From Sphingopyxis sp. (GTDB taxonomy: Bacteria > Pseudomonadota > Alphaproteobacteria > Sphingomonadales > Sphingomonadaceae), in NCBI GenBank assembly GCA_017745175.1, contig JAGHZY010000007.1:1-64000 (forward strand): a DNA stretch of 64,000 nucleotides, given 5' to 3'. The notes beneath the pieces are model-generated. The model was not told where the DNA came from. It worked only from the letters and a program-made list of their open reading frames with translations, and searched no databases. Below are positions 63,029 to 64,000 of this stretch, piece by piece. The translations under genes and the position numbers were made by a program. Every line of letters begins with the position of its first letter. Position 1 is the stretch's first letter.

Positions 63029-63886
63029 TCAACCCGCGTTCAGCACGCGCAAGGCATTCTCACGCAGGAATTTGGGCCAGACCTCGTCGCGCAACGGGAC
63101 GGCGGGCAATTCAGCGAAGCTGCGTTCCAGCGACAGGCCGGAAGGATAATAGCCTGCATACATCACCTTGTCCGCGCCGCGCGTATTGGCATAGTCGATG
63201 ATCGCCTTGGGGAAATATCTTGGCGCGAAGGCACTGGTAGAATAATAGAGATTGGGCCATTTCAGTAGCAGTTTGACCGCCAGGTCCACCCAAGGTTCGG
63301 CGCCGTGGCGCATCACGAAGACGAGATCGGGGAAGAACCAGCAAATCTCGTCGATCAGCTCGACATGTTGGGGCGCGTAAGGCATCCGCGGACCGGGCAC
63401 GCCGGCATTGACGAAGATCGGCAGGCCGAGCTCCACGCATTTGGCATAGAGCGGATATGCGCGCTTGTCGTTGATCGGTACGCCGCATCCGCAGGGAAAG
63501 AAGCTGGCTGCCGCGATGCCGTGTTTCTCGCGCATCTCGGTCAATCGCGCGAGTTCGGGAACGCCGCCAGCAGGATCGATCATGACATGGCCCAGGAAGC
63601 GGTCGCGATAACTGGTGATTGCTTCGATGGTCACGGCATCGCCAACGCTGATCAGCGCCTTTTCGATGCCGAAACGGTCCATTTCGCGCAGTGTGTCGCC
63701 GATCGCATCGGGCCCGCGTTCAACCTGCGGCGGATCCTTGAACAGGAAACCTGCGGGATGAACGAAGCGCTGGTTGCGGCTGTCGTCGTCCCGCAGCCGG
63801 TCGCTCCAATGACTTGACCAGTCGCGGCTGGCGTAGGGCAGATCGAACATGGTATCGATCACGCCGATATCGGTGGGCATCGTCAT
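63029..63886 (-). CDS. amidohydrolase family protein (PF04909-like)
   Basis: A 285-residue TIM-barrel hydrolase. The central part includes EKALISVGDAVTIEAITSYRDRF, GHVMIDPAGGVPELARLTEM, LPIFVNAGVPGPRMPY, FVMRHGAEPW and PNLYYSTSAFAPRYFP, with DKVMYAGYYPSGL near the end, in amidohydrolase-2 style. The usual N-terminal HxH is absent (VIDTMFDLPYA), so the metal site may be incomplete. Members decarboxylate or hydrolyse ring acids and lactones. ATG 63886 has ggag 8 bases upstream and overlaps the preceding stop. Confidence 0.85.
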   Translation of the reverse strand: MTMPTDIGVIDTMFDLPYASRDWSSHWSDRLRDDDSRNQRFVHPAGFLFKDPPQVERGPDAIGDTLREMDRFGIEKALISVGDAVTIEAITSYRDRFLGHVMIDPAGGVPELARLTEMREKHGIAAASFFPCGCGVPINDKRAYPLYAKCVELGLPIFVNAGVPGPRMPYAPQHVELIDEICWFFPDLVFVMRHGAEPWVDLAVKLLLKWPNLYYSTSAFAPRYFPKAIIDYANTRGADKVMYAGYYPSGLSLERSFAELPAVPLRDEVWPKFLRENALRVLNAG

Positions 63887-64000
63887 CGGTTTATCTCCGG
63901 AAAGAGCAGGATTGCATTGTTACGATAAAAGGCATGCTCATCCTGCGCATGACAGCAGCACGCCCGGCGCGCCGTCGACGATGACGCGGCGGAGCCCGGC
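63883..64000 (-). CDS. C-terminal end of a probable amidohydrolase (partial, possible frameshift)
   Basis: On the minus strand the frame ending TGA at 63883 overlaps the next ATG by 4 bases and reads QDEHAFYRNNAILLFPEINR, close to the usual amidohydrolase-2 ending (AFYxxNAxxLF). Farther upstream the frame becomes odd (ARRACCCHA), while the neighbouring frame reads AGLRRVIVDGAPGVLLSCAG and stops at 63938. A one-base shift near 63945 would join them. The gene runs off the window, so I cannot tell a frameshift from a coincidence. Confidence 0.4.
   Translation of the reverse strand, partial: PGSAASSSTARRACCCHAQDEHAFYRNNAILLFPEINR

Overview
This window is high-GC alphaproteobacterial chromosome. 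It is most consistent with the Sphingomonadales and looks like a Sphingopyxis-type genome. The assignment rests on two very large TonB-dependent receptors, alphaproteobacterial palindromic repeats, GTTC-N7-GTTC (LexA-type) boxes, a purD / xseA-DUF2093-M23 block and an alpha-2-macroglobulin/PBP1C pair. It is inference from gene content, not from a search.

Left part (1-5.8 kb): the end of thiC, then one AT-rich, foreign-looking OLD-type ATPase/TOPRIM gene. After that come accessory genes: a 2H phosphoesterase gene broken by an in-frame TGA, a zinc-ribbon protein, an HTH protein, an Arr-type rifampin ADP-ribosyltransferase, an NTF2-like exported protein behind a double BlaI/MecI-type operator, and a second 2H phosphoesterase behind an SOS-like box.

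5.8-20.4 kb is mostly small housekeeping and stress genes. They include two DUF1801 proteins behind a TauD-type dioxygenase, an arylamine N-acetyltransferase, three exported proteins, a third 2H phosphoesterase (again with a LexA-like box), OsmC, membrane proteins, YaiI, DUF427, TauE and Ung. A TonB receptor and hisE-hinT follow.

20.4-41.6 kb is envelope and proteolysis: a 1947-residue alpha-2-macroglobulin with its partner PBP1C, an amino acid permease, a Bcr-type exporter, an M16 peptidase, a penicillin-acylase-family Ntn hydrolase, an exported M17 aminopeptidase and ClpB.

41.6-48.6 kb is the most unusual neighbourhood: a TPR-sulfotransferase, a TPR-aspartyl/asparaginyl beta-hydroxylase, a second P-loop sulfotransferase-like protein and a TonB receptor, on alternating strands. 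It looks like a dedicated modification/uptake module of unknown substrate.

48.8-60 kb is M23 peptidase, DUF2093, xseA and purD (head to head with overlapping start codons), an HhH membrane protein, a flavodoxin-like protein, an alkylsulfatase, a PH-domain pair and recJ. Two tRNA-Glu genes follow. The second is the probable target of a decayed tyrosine integrase, whose remains abut a truncated ribB. Beyond lie ssuE, an enoyl-CoA hydratase and an amidohydrolase, the start of a catabolic region that leaves the window.
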